Origin: Glandiceps talaboti
Lineage: Eukaryota > Hemichordata > Enteropneusta > Spengelidae
Length of the DNA stretch: 51,500 nt
Assembly: GCF_964340395.1 (NCBI RefSeq)
Contig: NC_135555.1
Coordinates: 11,419,931-11,471,430 of the forward strand
Direction: 5' to 3'
Positions within the stretch are counted from its first letter, which is position 1, and the number at the start of each line of letters is the position of its first letter. Shown one piece after another: positions 48,401-51,500 of this stretch. A model generated the notes under the pieces. The model was not told the DNA's origin. It did no database searches and saw only the letters and a list, made by a program, of their open reading frames with translations. Position numbers and translations under genes: made by a program.

Positions 48401-50777
48401 TTTGACTTCAGTTGATATTTGTCACATTATTTGCTCTATAAACAGCCAAATCGTAAATTCTTAAAAACAAAATAACTCGAGCCAAATTACTGTTATTGAG
48501 ACCAGACATTTAAATCGACCCCTCCCCCTATTGGCTCAATGATATTGTGATTTCGCCGCATATGTGCATATTTTTCCTTCCGGCTATATTTCTACAAGTA
48601 GATCAACGAGTCGATCTTGTCGAATCCCCTTTATAACATACTAAATTTTCAATAAGGGAGAGAAAATGTGAAATCAGTGTAGTAAGCTTGCAATGTCAGC
48701 ATTGCGTCGTTTGGTCAATTCCATTTCACTGTGCAGGGTAAATTCATCTTGAAACAAGATTTTAATTAAACATGTTTGCGGGTCATACCATTTGCCTTTT
48801 ATTGGGTTCGATTCTAACATGAAAATGATAATTAACTATTTCTCTATCCCAACCTGCTTAATACTGCGATAATTAACTATTTCTATATCCCTGCCTGCTT
48901 AGTACTAGTACTACGTTCCTTTCCTGAATGCGCTGTAAATCCCCGTTCAGGGTCGTCGATACTCGACAATTTTGTTATTAATTGGATAATAGCATACGGT
49001 TTCTACAAATACGAAGTGATTAGACCAAGACCTTTATAAACTGGATTATACAGACACTATTTAAACTTAAAATAACATGAAAATGTTGAGGCAGCCCTAG
49101 GCCTCTTTAAAGATTAACTCGCGATGGAAGTGTGTATAGTTAGGCCACATTACAGTCTATATGAGGAGATATGTGGCAGATTTATATGATAACTTGTTAA
49201 CCAATCAAGTCGTGCGTATCATAGCGTACATTTAATATTCTGATTAGGTATGAAATATCATAGTATGTTGTCGATTGTTTTTATTGTGTCTAAATGTCGA
49301 TATATTGTTTGATATTAGTAAATTTCTATAAGTAATTGGAATGAAATAGTTAACTTCGAAACAAAAAAAACTATATACACTGTTCAGTTACAGCTTGTAT
49401 CCTTTAAACCCTGAATGAATGTTATTAAAAAAGTTAATTGTTTTCCCTTTCAGAGCCATTTTTGGAGGACTGATTTTGTTCTTATTTACTGCATCTGAAG
49501 TTAGAGGTACTGTACATAGCATTGGTTATTAACATTGGTATTCATAACTTGTGATCGGTCTAACACTGATATGCACATCAAGGTGGCTGATCAATTGTTA
49601 CCAGTCAAATTGTAATAAGAAAGTGGTTCTCTGTGACTAATTAACATTTTAAAGTTTTATGTTTTGTTACCGGTTGAATTAACCTCCTGGCAGTACTGTA
49701 CTTTGACTGCATTCATATATCTATTGACTAAACTTTAAAGGATAGTGCAAATTATCCTGCGACGTCACTGATCTAAGTATGCCTGCGACAATTTCTTGTG
49801 ATCTTTAAATGATGTAGTCAATATTCAAAATTATTCTAGTATTCCTGAATAAATCGAATGCATAAAGAATCTCTTTACTCAATTCGTCACTGTCGAGTTT
49901 TGAAAAAGATACAGATACGTTTTCAACGATTTACAACCGTATATAATTTGATTTAATTGTAGGCGACTGTGCATATGGCACTATTCCAGCGGCGCCAGGA
50001 AATGGAACTTATCAAACTACACCAACAGCTGATACTGCTATTACCGGCGGAAACACAGTGACAGTTGTATGCGACGCTGGCTATACATTGACTCCATCTG
50101 GCGATGGTGTCTATACATGTGATGCGACTACGGCTGATACCTGGACTCCTGATCCTAGTACTAGTGCATATAAATGCGTAGCAGGTAAGTAATGATTGAA
50201 ATAAAGCAATCATAATCCAAGTTGAAGCTTAAATATTCAATTAAAAAAATTCTATGATTCCTCTGTTTATGTGTGCTCTAATTTTCCCTTTAAAATGCAT
50301 CCCGTGAAAAATTATGCAACCTTTTTCTTAATTCAAAATAACCATGTCTGATTATTTTACTTTTTGGAAATCGTTGAAAATGGTTGATGGAGGGCTTTTA
50401 ATTTCTGCTCGAATAAGCTAGTCAGACATATGGTACTAAGATTTTAACGTTATTAATTGGATACATGTACACCATTTGTCGCGAATTGGCAATTTTGTTT
50501 GTAAACACCCGGGGTAAATACAAGTAATTACATCAAAATACAATGAAAAAATCCGTGAATGTAGTGATATCCGCAATCTATATGTCTTTTTCGGCTATAT
50601 GGATTTTCATGTAATAATGTTGTTATTCTTAGTATGGTGCGGGTTGAGTGAAATTTCATGTAAGAGTGACACTTTGCTATGAAACGTATTAAATACAGCC
50701 TATGACATAGTCAACTAAATCTATATTTTTTTTCTATTCTTTTTCATAAGATACGACAACTGCTGACCCGAATGAAG
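45421..50777 (+). CDS. CCP gene 2: single-Sushi-domain paralogue, 3' end outside window
   Basis: Coding segments 45421-45425, 49454-49506, 49963-50184 and 50751-50777 join in frame with GT-AG introns and the same phases as gene 1. The signal peptide reads MRAIFGGLILFLFTASEVR. The CCP exon is the same length as in gene 1 (222 nt) and keeps all four cysteines, GYTLTPS and the Trp, but differs at most other positions. The first linker exon reads DTTTADPNE. The next linker exon and hydrophobic tail would lie past 51500. The product is predicted to be a secreted or surface protein like gene 1. There is only one first exon here, and intron 1 carries a 1338-bp tandem duplication. Expression and ligand are unknown. 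Confidence 0.82.
45510..45690 (+). pseudogene. Possible remnant of a non-LTR reverse transcriptase end, copy 2
   Basis: The conceptual peptide ARTQSVSRRFIHTAIKAW resembles LINE RT tails. It lies in intron 1 and is shared with gene 1 at about 19165-19310, so it predates the duplication. Weak evidence. Confidence 0.3.
45621..46958 (+). repeat. 1338-bp tandem duplication in intron 1, unit 1
   Basis: Nearly identical to 46959-48296; only scattered differences were seen by eye. Gene 1 has one corresponding block. A recent event. Confidence 0.93.
46959..48296 (+). repeat. 1338-bp tandem duplication in intron 1, unit 2
   Basis: Starts at CGTTTTATCCATACTGC, directly after GTGTTTCTT. The outer right end continues TTTTTCTCAACG as in gene 1. 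The junction shows only a few bases of shared TTCTT. Confidence 0.93.
48297..49453 (+). other. Intron 1 of CCP gene 2 (distal part)
   Basis: Parallels 20740-21789. It includes a small local repeat (GATAATTAACTATTTCT twice, about 48825-48885) not in gene 1. No gene inside. Confidence 0.7.
49454..49506 (+). CDS. CCP gene 2 exon 2 (signal peptide)
   Basis: A 53-nt exon, six bases shorter than in gene 1, in frame. Encodes AIFGGLILFLFTASEVR plus the first base of Gly. Confidence 0.82.
49963..50184 (+). CDS. CCP gene 2 exon 3 (CCP/Sushi domain)
   Basis: 222 nt, phase 1-1. The cysteines lie in DCAYGTIP, VTVVCDAGY, YTCDA and YKCVA, with Trp in DTW. Thr/Ala/Gly-rich between Cys1 and Cys2 as in gene 1. 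Confidence 0.92.
50751..50777 (+). CDS. CCP gene 2 exon 4 (linker exon)
   Basis: A 27-nt phase 1-1 exon after TTTTTCATAAG, encoding DTTTADPNE, with donor GTAAAT. Confidence 0.75.
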
Positions 50778-50807
50778 GTAAATTCAATAGTATTATCGCA
50801 GTGTGTA

Positions 50808-50810
<3 letters not shown>

Positions 50811-50898
<88 letters not shown>

Positions 50899-50947
50899 TG
50901 GGAGGGGGAGAGAGGGGAGGGAGGGAGCGACAGAGAGAGAGAGGGGG

Positions 50948-51009
<62 letters not shown>

Positions 51010-51012
51010 TTT
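50811..51012. repeat. (GA)n and (CAGA)n compound microsatellite
   Basis: Long GA tract, G-rich interruptions and a CAGA tract, 34 bp after the exon 4 donor. Poly-RE/SL frames over it are artefacts. Confidence 0.97.
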
Positions 51013-51500
51013 GGAATGTTGGAATGTAAAAGGTTACGTTTAGAATCTGAACAAGTGGGATCAGGGTTGTCTGTTTGTAACGCAAGTGGTGACTCGGTCG
51101 GTGTACTTCCACGGCCAAAAAAGGAGTGCAGAAATAAAACACGGGTAACACGATGTACACCATTTATGTTGTTCAAAAAACATGACGGTAATACAGTCTG
51201 ATATTTAATGTGTCTGGATGTAAAAGAGTAAGTTTTGAATCTCGCTACCCTTCGCTACCCTTCGCTACGTAGCGGAGAGCTAAAATAAAACGGATTCAAC
51301 CCCATATCTTGCGCTAGATGGACAGAGACAACGAGAGACATACAGAAAGAGACAGAGACAGAGGCAGAGACAGAGTCAAACAGGACAGACAGACAGATAA
51401 ATAGTCAGATAGACAGACTGATTGACAGACAGATGGACGGCCTGACATAGTCAGCTAAATCTAATTTGAACATATGTACATGTCTAACATAATATTGTTG

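Larger units (their letters stand above)
43840..51500 (+). repeat. Segmental duplication, copy 2 (CCP gene 2), cut by window end
   Basis: Collinear with 17055-23480. The last ~60 bp match the sequence just before exon 5 of gene 1 (GACATAGTCAG.TAA.TCTAATTTGAA and ATAATATTGTT). Confidence 0.85.

Overview
This is animal nuclear DNA. It is AT-rich, with spliced GT-AG exons, large introns, very many microsatellites, tRNA-derived SINEs, decayed non-LTR retrotransposon and Tc1/mariner-type transposase remnants, and several families of inverted-repeat elements. The repeat style (tandem-core elements with a CAGA tract, 'CTCCxxTTTCCTCC'-type SINE, CR1/L2-like 3' ends) suits a marine invertebrate such as a hemichordate, lancelet or lophotrochozoan. 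I cannot name the species.

The only confident protein-coding genes are two tandem head-to-tail paralogues on the + strand, about 26.6 kb apart. Gene 1 (ATG at 18783, stop at 23850) is complete. It has a 5-nt coding first exon, a signal-peptide exon, one CCP/Sushi exon, two short acidic/Thr-Ser linker exons, and a final exon with a C-terminal hydrophobic tail. The predicted product is 150 residues, secreted and either GPI-anchored or membrane-tethered. Gene 2 (ATG at 45421) has the same layout and runs off the right edge after its first linker exon. Both share a promoter with CCAAT, TTGCGCAA, a TATA-like TTTAAAA and an initiator 32 bp downstream. The introns of the two genes are clearly more alike than the CCP exons, which suggests a diversifying recognition domain.

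Layout. 1-2.1 kb: inverted-repeat element and a non-LTR retrotransposon 3' fragment. 2.1-6.9 kb: mostly unassigned, with a lone candidate exon (4391) and a Tc1-like relic. 6.9-16.4 kb: a large inverted, circularly permuted repeat pair around a tandem-core element. 17.05-25.2 kb: CCP gene 1 in a segmental duplication. 25.2-43.8 kb: mainly transposable-element debris, with a second copy of the candidate exon (34024), a motif-periodic tandem repeat, and two SINEs. 43.8-51.5 kb: the second copy of the segmental duplication with CCP gene 2, which carries an extra 1338-bp tandem duplication in intron 1.

The most unusual structural finding is a pair of tiny perfect or near-perfect palindromes (35 and 22 nt). 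Both begin CATAGAC and end GTCTATG, both are flanked by exact 7-bp direct repeats, and both are missing from a paralogous 'empty' copy elsewhere in the same window. They look like ultra-short insertions of a so far unnamed class.
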